From: CAZQLW01 sp964639875
GTDB taxonomy: Archaea > Nanobdellota > Nanobdellia > Woesearchaeales > GW2011-AR9
Assembly (NCBI GenBank): GCA_964639875.1
Contig: CAZXEM010000040.1
Span: 1-10,324 of the forward strand
Length of the DNA stretch: 10,324 bases
Reading direction: 5' to 3'
Position 1 is the first letter of the stretch; each line of letters begins with the position of its first letter. This document shows positions 5,824 to 10,324 of this stretch, in pieces. Both the position numbers and the translations under genes were made by a program. Below the pieces are notes generated by a model that worked only from the letters and a program-made list of their open reading frames with translations, made no database searches and was not told the DNA's origin.

Positions 5824-6153
5824 TTATTCTTCAACAATCTCTCCTTCAAAAATCAAATAGAAATTAGCATTTTTGTCTAAACCTAATTCATACTTATTAT
5901 CATCAATCTTTTTTACTAAATTATCATAATGGGACATTTTCCCTTTACACAGTAGCTGGTCCCCCATAATTACTGCAGAAATGTCTACATCATGTTCAAA
6001 CATATGGTTCCAGATTTTAACAACCCGAATCTTTAATGATTCATCAACGTCTAATCCGGGAATATTTACTTCAAATTCTTCAGCAGTTCCCGGTTTCTCT
6101 TTAAGAAACTGGTTACCAAAATGTTTTTGATAAAAGTTATGATCTAATCCCAT
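5824..6153 (-). CDS. Hypothetical soluble protein (109 aa)
   Basis: This 109-residue acidic protein has no signal peptide or membrane helix. The N-terminus (MGLDHNFYQKHFGNQFLKEK) is helical and aromatic. The middle has strand-like stretches (AEEFEVNIPGLDVD, SLKIRVVKIWNHMF, VDISAVIMGDQLLCKG). A short helix (SHYDNLVKKIDD) follows, then two strands (KYELGLD, NFYLIFEGEIV), giving an alpha/beta pattern. There is a single Cys (69) and no known catalytic motif. The start is supported by a TATA box 27-28 nt upstream. It is divergent from the YiiX-like gene at 6271, with 117 nt between the two start codons. I do not recognise the family. Confidence 0.75.
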   Translation of the reverse strand: MGLDHNFYQKHFGNQFLKEKPGTAEEFEVNIPGLDVDESLKIRVVKIWNHMFEHDVDISAVIMGDQLLCKGKMSHYDNLVKKIDDNKYELGLDKNANFYLIFEGEIVEE

Positions 6154-6176
6154 AATCTACTGTGAACCATATAAAG

Positions 6177-6184
6177 AATATAAA
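6177..6184 (-). promoter_or_regulatory. TATA box for the 5824-6153 gene
   Basis: The minus strand reads TTTATATT, centred 27-28 nt ahead of the ATG at 6153; a second TATA-like stretch (CTTTATAT, 6169-6176) is too close to the start. It predicts a leaderless transcript. Confidence 0.55.
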
Positions 6185-6201
6185 TATTTCGAGGATTGAA
6201 T

Positions 6202-6241
6202 ATACTAAATTCACCACAAATTATATAATTGAAATTAGTAT
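6202..6241. promoter_or_regulatory. Inverted repeat flanking the TATA box of the YiiX-like gene
   Basis: ATACTAAATTC (6202-6212) and GAAATTAGTAT (6231-6241) are inverted copies, matching at 10 of 11 positions and framing the TATA box at 6221-6228. TACTAAATT and ATTAGTA also occur in the trmB divergent promoter region (8173-8181 and 8233-8239). It may be a regulator-binding site. Confidence 0.45.
6221..6228 (+). promoter_or_regulatory. TATA box for the YiiX-like gene
   Basis: TTATATAA predicts a start near 6250 and a leader of about 20 nt. No SD is visible before the ATG at 6271. An ATG directly followed by TAA (6248-6253) lies near the predicted start. Confidence 0.5.
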
Positions 6242-6270
6242 CACTAGATGTAAATTAAAAAAACTTAACA

Positions 6271-7359
6271 ATGGAAAAATTACCTAATACTAAAAAAGAG
6301 GAATCTATTAAAGAATTAACAAAAGCGGTTAAAGCTAATTCTATTCTCTTATTAAAAGCTGTTAGAGAAATGGATATTGACCATATTAAAACTTTACTTA
6401 AACAGTTAAGAAGGTTAGAACGCAACATTTATCGTCGTTTAAAGAGAGATAAAAATATTGATTCTGTTACCAAAAGTATGTTAAAGAAACAACTTTCTGA
6501 ATTGCAAGCAATTTATCATAAAGATAAAGAAGAACTTAAAGTTGGCCATGTTAGCAGCTTAAGAGTACTTGCCGGCGAGGAAGAAATCATTTCTGAAGAG
6601 ATGATTAGAGAAATTGAAAAAACACAGAAGACCGGGATGATTGTTCCCCCCAAAGAAATTAAGAAAAAGTACAAACACATTTGGGATTTGTTTGAACCGG
6701 GTGACATGATTGCAATAAGTATGGCTTGGAGAAATAGCAAATTTGGTCGAGCATCAAAAGTTTTTGAACTTGTAACTGGATCAAAAGTTTCTCATATCGG
6801 AATTGTTCATGTTAAAAGAACTTGGTACGGAGCAAGAAAAGTTTTTGTTATTGAAGCTTCTGATAATGTTGTTGTAACTCCTATCGAAAACTTTATTGCT
6901 GATGGTAACGGAAGAATTGCAGTTTATCGCTACAAGAAAGGGCTTACTCCAGAACAACAAAAAGTGATTATTAACTCTTCTTTATCCTGGGCAAAGAAAA
7001 TGGTTAGTTACGATAAAAAGTTAAGTCCTGGGATTGAAGAATTATATTGTTCAGAACTTGTTGATGAAGCCTATAAAGCTGCTGGGATAAAATTAACTAA
7101 CAATTATATCTCTGTACGAGATTTTTATGATCGAGTTAAAAATCTTTATGATAAGGGTGGTTGGAAATTATTTGGCCGTTCATTCAATTCTGCTCAGGAA
7201 GCTGCAGGAAAAGTACTGGGATCGGGGGGTTATTATCTGAAAGAGTCAGGTCTTGACTTTAATAAAGTTAACAAATTACCAAAAGTTAAATCAATCATTT
7301 CTCCAGCAGCAATAATATTTAACAGTAAGACCAAGAAAGTGTTTAACAATTTAACCTGA
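6271..7359 (+). CDS. YiiX-like permuted NlpC/P60 papain-fold enzyme
   Basis: This 362-residue protein has two parts. Residues 1-120 are helical and highly charged (KQLRRLERNIYRRLKRDKN and similar), without a signal peptide. Residues about 138-350 carry the circularly permuted NlpC/P60 (YiiX/YebB-type) pattern: FEPGDMI (142-147), SHIGIVH with probable catalytic H175, FVIEASDNVVVTP with E195 as a candidate third residue, then the nucleophile motif YCSELVDEAY with C260. SPAAIIFNS (344-352) resembles the family's C-terminal SP element. In permuted members the His precedes the Cys, as here. Relatives include amidases, peptidases and acyl-transfer enzymes; archaea lack peptidoglycan, so the substrate may be a lipid, peptide or protein amide, which is inference. 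The family is typically about 200 residues, so the long helical N-terminus is an addition. It converges on the TrmB regulator gene (45 nt apart). Confidence 0.85.
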   Translation: MEKLPNTKKEESIKELTKAVKANSILLLKAVREMDIDHIKTLLKQLRRLERNIYRRLKRDKNIDSVTKSMLKKQLSELQAIYHKDKEELKVGHVSSLRVLAGEEEIISEEMIREIEKTQKTGMIVPPKEIKKKYKHIWDLFEPGDMIAISMAWRNSKFGRASKVFELVTGSKVSHIGIVHVKRTWYGARKVFVIEASDNVVVTPIENFIADGNGRIAVYRYKKGLTPEQQKVIINSSLSWAKKMVSYDKKLSPGIEELYCSELVDEAYKAAGIKLTNNYISVRDFYDRVKNLYDKGGWKLFGRSFNSAQEAAGKVLGSGGYYLKESGLDFNKVNKLPKVKSIISPAAIIFNSKTKKVFNNLT

Positions 7360-7373
7360 ACTTTGAAAACATT

Positions 7374-7404
7374 TATCTGGTTATTTATTTTAAGTCATTT
7401 TAGT
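7374..7404 (+). terminator. T-rich terminator region after the YiiX-like gene
   Basis: The 45-nt gap between convergent genes is T-rich on the plus strand (TTATTTATTTTAAG, then CATTTTAG) and continues T-rich into the end of the trmB gene. It fits archaeal oligo-T termination but has no hairpin. Confidence 0.35.
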
Positions 7405-8139
7405 TTATTTCTTTGCAGTATCCCAAAGAACTTCAAAAAATGAATGATAAGATGATGCTACTTGCTCACTTTTGATTACAAAAGCCATTGGTTCAGGATT
7501 CCAAATAATGATGGCGATGGTATCTCCGTAAACATATGTTGTTGAAGGACTAAGATATTTCTCTGAGAGAAATTTAATTTGGGCATGAGGTAAAGATTTT
7601 CTTTTCTTTCTTAATTTTTCATTAAATATTATTTTAAGAGGGATTTTTAGTTTTGCTCTTTGATTATGGTGATGAAGAAAATAAGTTGGAAATAGATCTT
7701 TAAATTTACCCTCTGCACCAAATACTAACCATGGTTTTCTTATTTTTAAAATATCTTCAAGAACACTTTTAATTCCTCTTTTTCCTGTAAAAATAGTTGC
7801 TTTTTGTGTAGTTATAGCAATATTTTTTTTAAGTTGAAGTTCTGGAAGTATTTCTTTAAGTTTTTTTTCTTTTTCATCGAGCTGTTGTTTTTTTAACTTA
7901 ATATATTCCAATAATCTTTCTGGATCATGGGCTTCAAAATGTTTAATATTGTGTTTTGTAACATAGGAAATAATTCCTTTGTCTAATAAAAGATCAAGAA
8001 GATTGTAAACTGCGGCTCGATGCATACTTAATTTTTTAACCAATGGTCCAGCAGGTGTTGAACCTAATTCTAATAAAGCTAAATAAACTTTTACTTCATT
8101 CTTAGTTAAGCCTAGTTCTTCTAATATTTTTGTATTCAT
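7405..8139 (-). CDS. TrmB-family transcriptional regulator
   Basis: This 244-residue protein has the TrmB layout. A winged helix-turn-helix fills residues about 8-70 (LTKNEVKVYLALLELGSTPAG, then the recognition helix around MHRAAVYNLLDLL and the wing GIISYVTKHNIKHFEA). A coiled-coil linker for dimerisation runs from about 73 to 104 (PERLLEYIKLKKQQLDEKEKKL). A C-terminal sensor domain follows at 112-243 (FTGKRGIKSVLEDIL, WLVFGAEGK, Y-FLHHHNQRA, TYVYGDTIAIIIW, FFEVLW). TrmB proteins are archaeal regulators, often of sugar uptake and metabolism, but this sensor is a short PLD-like type and no transporter or sugar gene lies nearby, so the ligand is unknown. The start is supported by a TATA box 26-27 nt upstream. 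It is divergent from the 8264 gene, and shared promoter motifs suggest it controls itself, that gene and perhaps the YiiX-like gene. Confidence 0.9.
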   Translation of the reverse strand: MNTKILEELGLTKNEVKVYLALLELGSTPAGPLVKKLSMHRAAVYNLLDLLLDKGIISYVTKHNIKHFEAHDPERLLEYIKLKKQQLDEKEKKLKEILPELQLKKNIAITTQKATIFTGKRGIKSVLEDILKIRKPWLVFGAEGKFKDLFPTYFLHHHNQRAKLKIPLKIIFNEKLRKKRKSLPHAQIKFLSEKYLSPSTTYVYGDTIAIIIWNPEPMAFVIKSEQVASSYHSFFEVLWDTAKK

Positions 8140-8161
8140 TAAATTCTAAATATCATTGGTT

Positions 8162-8169
8162 TTTATAAA
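8162..8169 (-). promoter_or_regulatory. TATA box for the TrmB-family gene
   Basis: TTTATAAA is centred 26-27 nt ahead of the ATG at 8139 (leaderless). TACTAAATT (8173-8181) sits where TFB would contact DNA upstream of this TATA box. Confidence 0.6.
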
Positions 8170-8172
8170 CTT

Positions 8173-8244
8173 TACTAAATTGTCGTAATATGGTGTTATT
8201 ACAATATTTTATATACTTCTGGCCACTCACTCATTAGTAATAAC
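8173..8244. promoter_or_regulatory. Candidate operators in the trmB/8264 divergent promoter
   Basis: GTTATTAC (8195-8202) and GTAATAAC (8237-8244) are perfect 8-bp inverted copies on either side of the plus-strand TATA box. GTAATA at 8185-8190 also forms a 6-bp inverted pair with TATTAC at 8197-8202. TACTAAATT (8173-8181) and ATTAGTA (8233-8239) repeat motifs found upstream of the YiiX-like gene. Binding here could govern both divergent genes. Confidence 0.45.
8207..8216 (+). promoter_or_regulatory. TATA box for the 8264 gene
   Basis: TTTTATATAC predicts a start near 8238, giving a leader of about 26 nt that contains the SD at 8250-8258. Confidence 0.55.
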
Positions 8245-8249
8245 TTAAT

Positions 8250-8258
8250 GGAGATGAT
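8250..8258 (+). promoter_or_regulatory. Shine-Dalgarno for the 8264 gene
   Basis: GGAGATGAT differs at one base from the full archaeal SD GGAGGTGAT and lies 5 nt before the ATG at 8264. It fixes this start. Confidence 0.7.
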
Positions 8259-8263
8259 ATAAT

Positions 8264-8557
8264 ATGACTTATGATGCACAAAAAAAAACGCTTGACCGGG
8301 CCCTCTTGTCTCAAGGTTTAACCCCTACAACTCCTAATGTTGGGGATCTACAGACAGCGATGAGTAAATATGAACAAGATTGTCGTGAACATGATAATGA
8401 GGTAGAGAGTGCAGTAACTGATCTAGCGCCAGAATTAGGTTACACTTCAGAAGAGGCACAAGATTTTACTCGTATTTATCGTGGTAAGTCTACTCGTGAC
8501 ACTACGGACATGATGAGAAGACTTAGATTGGAAATGCCAGCTTTGTTTCATGATTAA
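8264..8557 (+). CDS. Small orphan protein of atypical composition (97 aa)
   Basis: This 97-residue, mostly helical, hydrophilic protein has no signal peptide or membrane segment and one Cys (40). Helices are suggested at about 3-17, 27-58 (LQTAMSKYEQDCREHDNEVESAVTDLA), 61-72 (TSEEAQDFTRIY) and 78-95 (TRDTTDMMRRLRLEMPAL), with a Thr/Pro turn at 20-25. I recognise no family. Its base and codon use differ from its neighbours: GC looks clearly higher, and Arg is mostly CGT/CGG where nearby genes favour AGA. This suggests recent acquisition or high expression. It has a leadered promoter with a good SD, unlike the leaderless genes around it. It is divergent from the TrmB-family regulator and lies within repeat motifs that could be regulator sites, so it is a likely target. 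Its function is unknown. Confidence 0.7.
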   Translation: MTYDAQKKTLDRALLSQGLTPTTPNVGDLQTAMSKYEQDCREHDNEVESAVTDLAPELGYTSEEAQDFTRIYRGKSTRDTTDMMRRLRLEMPALFHD

Positions 8558-8563
8558 TCAGCG

Positions 8564-8576
8564 TTTTTAAATTTAA
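8564..8576 (+). terminator. T-rich terminator after the 8264 gene
   Basis: GCGTTTTTAAATTTAATTT follows the stop codon within 10 nt; the five-T run and later T-runs fit archaeal termination, though no hairpin is seen. Confidence 0.35.
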
Positions 8577-8605
8577 TTTAAGAATATTGAATATTTTTGA
8601 AAACA

Positions 8606-8613
8606 TTTATATT
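8606..8613 (+). promoter_or_regulatory. TATA box for the methyltransferase gene
   Basis: TTTATATT, preceded by GAAAACA (BRE-like), is centred 26-27 nt ahead of the ATG at 8636. It predicts a leaderless transcript separate from the 8264 gene. Confidence 0.6.
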
Positions 8614-8635
8614 CTTACAAGAATTAATCTGATTA

Positions 8636-9376
8636 ATGGCTGATTACAATAAAATTGCAAAAGAATTCTTAGAAAGAAGAGCTGATAAGTCTCGGTTTGA
8701 TTATAATCGGGATATAGAAGTACCAGCAATGATTAAAATGGTTGGTAGTGTAAAAAATAAAGTTATTCTTGATGTTGGTTGTGGCTTCGGAGACCATTCA
8801 AAAAGATTATCTAAAAAAGGAGCTAAGAAAATAATTGCTTTTGATTTAAGTAAAGAATTAGTTAAGTTTGCAAATGAACAAAATGTCCCTAACTGTAAAT
8901 TTGAAGTTGGAGATATGAATCAAAAATTAAAGTATGAAAATAATTATTTTGATTTAGTAATTTCAGGATTAGCTTTACATTATGTTAAAAATGTTAATCA
9001 ATTATTCAAAGAAGTTAATCGAGTCTTAAAAAAAGGAGGAATGTTTGTTATTTCTACAGGTCATCCCATTTTTGACTTATTATCTGAAAGTCCAGGGTTT
9101 AAAATCCAAATAAAAAGAATAGGTAAGAAAAGAATTACTGAAGGAGATTATTTTAATGAGAATCCAAAACTTGCCAAGTTAGGTTCAATCGGAAAATTCA
9201 AAACTTACAGTTACACCTTTGAAACTCTGATCAAGTTAGGATTAAATAACGGATTTGAATTAATTGATTATGTTGATCTGAAACCAGTTCCCAGTTCTAA
9301 GAAGTATGATTCTGAGAAATATAAAGTAACTACAACTTTACCGACGTTTATTTTGTTTAAGTGGAAGAAGAAATAA
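8636..9376 (+). CDS. Class I SAM-dependent methyltransferase
   Basis: This 246-residue protein has the Methyltransf_11/UbiE-like pattern. Motif I is ILDVGCGFGDHS (44-55, the SAM-binding glycine loop). The acidic residue for the ribose hydroxyls is D70 in IIAFDLS. VGDM (91-94) contacts the adenine side. FDLVISGLALHYV (105-117) is motif IV-like, and LKKGGMFVIS (131-140) is the post-core motif. The C-terminal part (145-246; YSYTFETLIKLGLNNGFELIDYVDLKPVP) is typical of small-molecule methyltransferases of this group, where it shapes the substrate pocket. Length and motif order are complete, so it is probably active and cytosolic. The substrate cannot be read from sequence, and the neighbours give no pathway. 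Its TATA box indicates a leaderless single-gene transcript; the 193-nt gap after it holds a T-rich terminator and the promoter of the next gene. Confidence 0.92.
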   Translation: MADYNKIAKEFLERRADKSRFDYNRDIEVPAMIKMVGSVKNKVILDVGCGFGDHSKRLSKKGAKKIIAFDLSKELVKFANEQNVPNCKFEVGDMNQKLKYENNYFDLVISGLALHYVKNVNQLFKEVNRVLKKGGMFVISTGHPIFDLLSESPGFKIQIKRIGKKRITEGDYFNENPKLAKLGSIGKFKTYSYTFETLIKLGLNNGFELIDYVDLKPVPSSKKYDSEKYKVTTTLPTFILFKWKKK

Positions 9377-9453
9377 TTTCATTACAAACACATATCCACT
9401 TTATCCAAAACTTTATCAACTTCTCCATCAGAATTATTGATTTAATTAATATG

Positions 9454-9472
9454 AGTTTTGTATCTTTTGTTT
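9454..9472 (+). terminator. T-rich terminator after the methyltransferase gene
   Basis: AGTTTTGTATCTTTTGTTT, flanked by two TTTAATTAA copies (9441-9449 and 9470-9478), lies about 80 nt past the stop codon. Its T-runs fit archaeal termination. Confidence 0.4.
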
Positions 9473-9492
9473 AATTAAGATTAAACCAGAAA

Positions 9493-9515
9493 TTCTAATA
9501 TTAGGGATATTAGAA
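9493..9515. promoter_or_regulatory. Perfect palindrome next to the TATA box of the 9570 gene
   Basis: TTCTAATAT (9493-9501), a 5-nt spacer TAGGG, and ATATTAGAA (9507-9515) form a perfect 9-bp inverted repeat ending 2 nt before the TATA box. The position overlaps the BRE, so a bound dimeric regulator would block or recruit TFB. No T-run follows, so it is a poor terminator. Confidence 0.6.
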
Positions 9516-9517
9516 AC

Positions 9518-9525
9518 ATATATAA
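9518..9525 (+). promoter_or_regulatory. TATA box for the 9570 gene
   Basis: ATATATAA predicts a start near 9546 and a leader of about 24 nt. Direct repeats TTAAGATTAA at 9475-9484 and 9531-9540 lie on either side. Confidence 0.6.
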
Positions 9526-9558
9526 ACTATTTAAGATTAACTTATAATAAATTAAAAT

Positions 9559-9564
9559 GGTGAT
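9559..9564 (+). promoter_or_regulatory. Shine-Dalgarno for the 9570 gene
   Basis: GGTGAT lies 5 nt before the ATG at 9570 and matches the GGTGAT part of the archaeal SD. It supports this start. Confidence 0.7.
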
Positions 9565-9569
9565 AGAGT

Positions 9570-10136
9570 ATGAAGAAAAAAACTAAATCTAATATTAATG
9601 AGAAAAATGAACAACACAAAAAATATTTTTACATTTCTATGATTGTGAGTTCAATCATTATAATCATTGCAATAGCAATGTTCATAAATGTTAAAGGAGA
9701 ATTAAAAGTAACAGGACAAGGTATATTACAACAAAGTAGTCATATTTCTTCATCTGATCAAGACAGAGAATTTTTATCACGTTTACAAGATTGTATTTGT
9801 AAAGATTGTGATAATGGAATCCGAGACAAAAAAACTGAAAGAGATAAAAATGAAGAACAATTATTAGAATGCATAGATCGAGATGATGGATTTAATTTAA
9901 AAGAATTTGGAACTACATACAATAAAGACCGTAATGGTAATATTGTTAATCAAAAATTTGATTTCTGTGGTGTTATTGGTTCGGAACAATTACAAGGGGG
10001 ACTTCAGACTTCATTAGTTCCAATATATGGGTACACAGAATATTATTGTGAGGGATTAATGATAAAAGAAAGAAAAGGAAAATGTGACTGTAACAAAGAA
10101 GGGACTGCTTGTTTACAAAATAATATCCGTAAATAA
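9570..10136 (+). CDS. Cys-rich membrane-anchored extracellular protein
   Basis: This 188-residue protein has a Lys-rich cytosolic N-terminus (1-18), one transmembrane helix at about 19-42 (FYISMIVSSIIIIIAIAMFINV), and an extracellular region of about 145 residues. Positive residues before the helix indicate N-in/C-out. The outer part has nine Cys (75, 77, 80, 101, 133, 160, 172, 174, 181), including CICKDC and CDC clusters that could form disulfides or bind metal. A charged helical stretch (84-100) and a Gly/Tyr-rich segment (135-162) separate the clusters. No family is recognised. The overall plan (N-terminal anchor plus Cys-rich ectodomain) resembles the 2846-4300 protein, but without its repeats. 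A leadered promoter with SD and a perfect palindrome beside the TATA box suggest tight control. Confidence 0.8.
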   Translation: MKKKTKSNINEKNEQHKKYFYISMIVSSIIIIIAIAMFINVKGELKVTGQGILQQSSHISSSDQDREFLSRLQDCICKDCDNGIRDKKTERDKNEEQLLECIDRDDGFNLKEFGTTYNKDRNGNIVNQKFDFCGVIGSEQLQGGLQTSLVPIYGYTEYYCEGLMIKERKGKCDCNKEGTACLQNNIRK

Positions 10137-10140
10137 TTAT

Positions 10141-10176
10141 TTTGTTATATGATTTTGTATTTCTAATAACTTTTTT
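10141..10176 (+). terminator. T-rich terminator after the 9570 gene
   Basis: Past the stop codon the sequence has several T-runs (TTTTG, GATTTTG, TATTTCT) and then six T at 10171-10176. This fits oligo-T termination; no hairpin is obvious. Confidence 0.4.
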
Positions 10177-10184
10177 GAGTAACC

Positions 10185-10192
10185 TTTAAAAA
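10185..10192 (+). promoter_or_regulatory. TATA-like box for the partial gene at 10215
   Basis: TTTAAAAA is a weak TATA box, but it is centred 26-27 nt before the ATG at 10215, the spacing of the other leaderless genes here. Confidence 0.45.
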
Positions 10193-10214
10193 CATTGTAC
10201 CGTTCTTTTTGATT

Positions 10215-10324
10215 ATGGATTTATCTAAAGAACATGTTAAGATTATTGACCCCTCGGAAGAGTTATTTAAAATTGTTGATAAGTATATCGAAATGATTCA
10301 TAAAATTCTTCCAGAATCAAAAAT
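10215..10324 (+). CDS. Partial hypothetical protein, N-terminal 36 residues
   Basis: An ATG at 10215 opens a frame that stays open to the window end. It reads MDLSKEHVKIIDPSEELF and then a helical KIVDKYIEMIHKILPES. The mix of charged and hydrophobic residues looks like real coding sequence of a soluble, cytosolic protein. A TATA-like box at the usual leaderless spacing supports the start. Too little is present to name a family. It follows the Cys-rich membrane protein gene, but the T-rich gap between them makes it a separate transcript. Confidence 0.55.
   Translation, partial: MDLSKEHVKIIDPSEELFKIVDKYIEMIHKILPESK

Noticed and set aside
6516..6740. A 74-residue minus-strand open frame
   Set aside because: It is antisense to the YiiX-like gene, whose motifs make the plus strand clearly the coding one.
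9382..9441. A minus-strand stretch of about 19 codons resembling a protein C-terminus (NNSDGEVDKVLDKVDMCL, then a stop)
   Set aside because: It has no start codon and an in-frame stop just upstream. It may be a gene remnant, but it is too short to support.
9441..9484. Two TTTAATTAA copies, considered as an integration or element boundary
   Set aside because: The sequence is short, AT-only and self-palindromic, so chance occurrence is likely. No integrase or other mobile gene is nearby.

Overview
The window looks like chromosomal DNA of an AT-rich archaeon, most likely a small-genome DPANN lineage of the Woesearchaeota/Pacearchaeota type. The evidence is a ribosomal protein S6e gene, a TrmB-family regulator, archaeal TATA-box promoters about 26-29 nt ahead of most start codons (leaderless transcripts), and membrane-anchored Cys-rich and thrombospondin-1-like surface proteins ending in a short helical tail of a kind common in these lineages. 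The lineage is inferred; there is no rRNA to confirm it.

Layout. Positions 1-156 hold the N-terminus of an unknown protein (minus strand). Positions 240-1368 are a two-gene minus-strand operon: a 64-residue single-pass membrane protein, then a membrane-anchored protein with an exported beta domain. Positions 1432-4300 are a second minus-strand operon of two large surface proteins whose genes overlap by 14 nt. Positions 4382-4810 encode S6e behind an unusually long, GC-richer leader that can fold into a three-way junction. Positions 4917-5481 are a toxin-antitoxin pair in reversed order: a Doc/Fic-type toxin followed by a ribbon-helix-helix antitoxin, overlapping by 23 nt, with 10-bp-periodic repeats over the promoter and start. 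Positions 5598-6153 hold two small unknown genes, each with its own leaderless promoter.

The rest is mostly plus strand. It contains a YiiX-like permuted NlpC/P60 (papain-fold) enzyme with a long helical N-terminus (6271-7359), a convergent TrmB-family regulator (7405-8139, minus), a small orphan gene of atypical composition divergent from the regulator (8264-8557), a class I SAM methyltransferase (8636-9376), a small Cys-rich membrane protein behind a perfect 23-bp palindrome (9570-10136), and the start of another gene that runs off the end (10215-10324).

Three themes stand out. Several genes build the cell surface (two operons plus the 9570 gene). The TrmB regulator shares short promoter motifs with its divergent neighbour and with the YiiX-like gene, so it may control both. 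The Doc/RHH pair is a compact stress or element-stabilising module next to a core ribosomal gene. No rRNA, tRNA, CRISPR array, transposase or phage gene is visible, and no gap between genes exceeds 200 bases.
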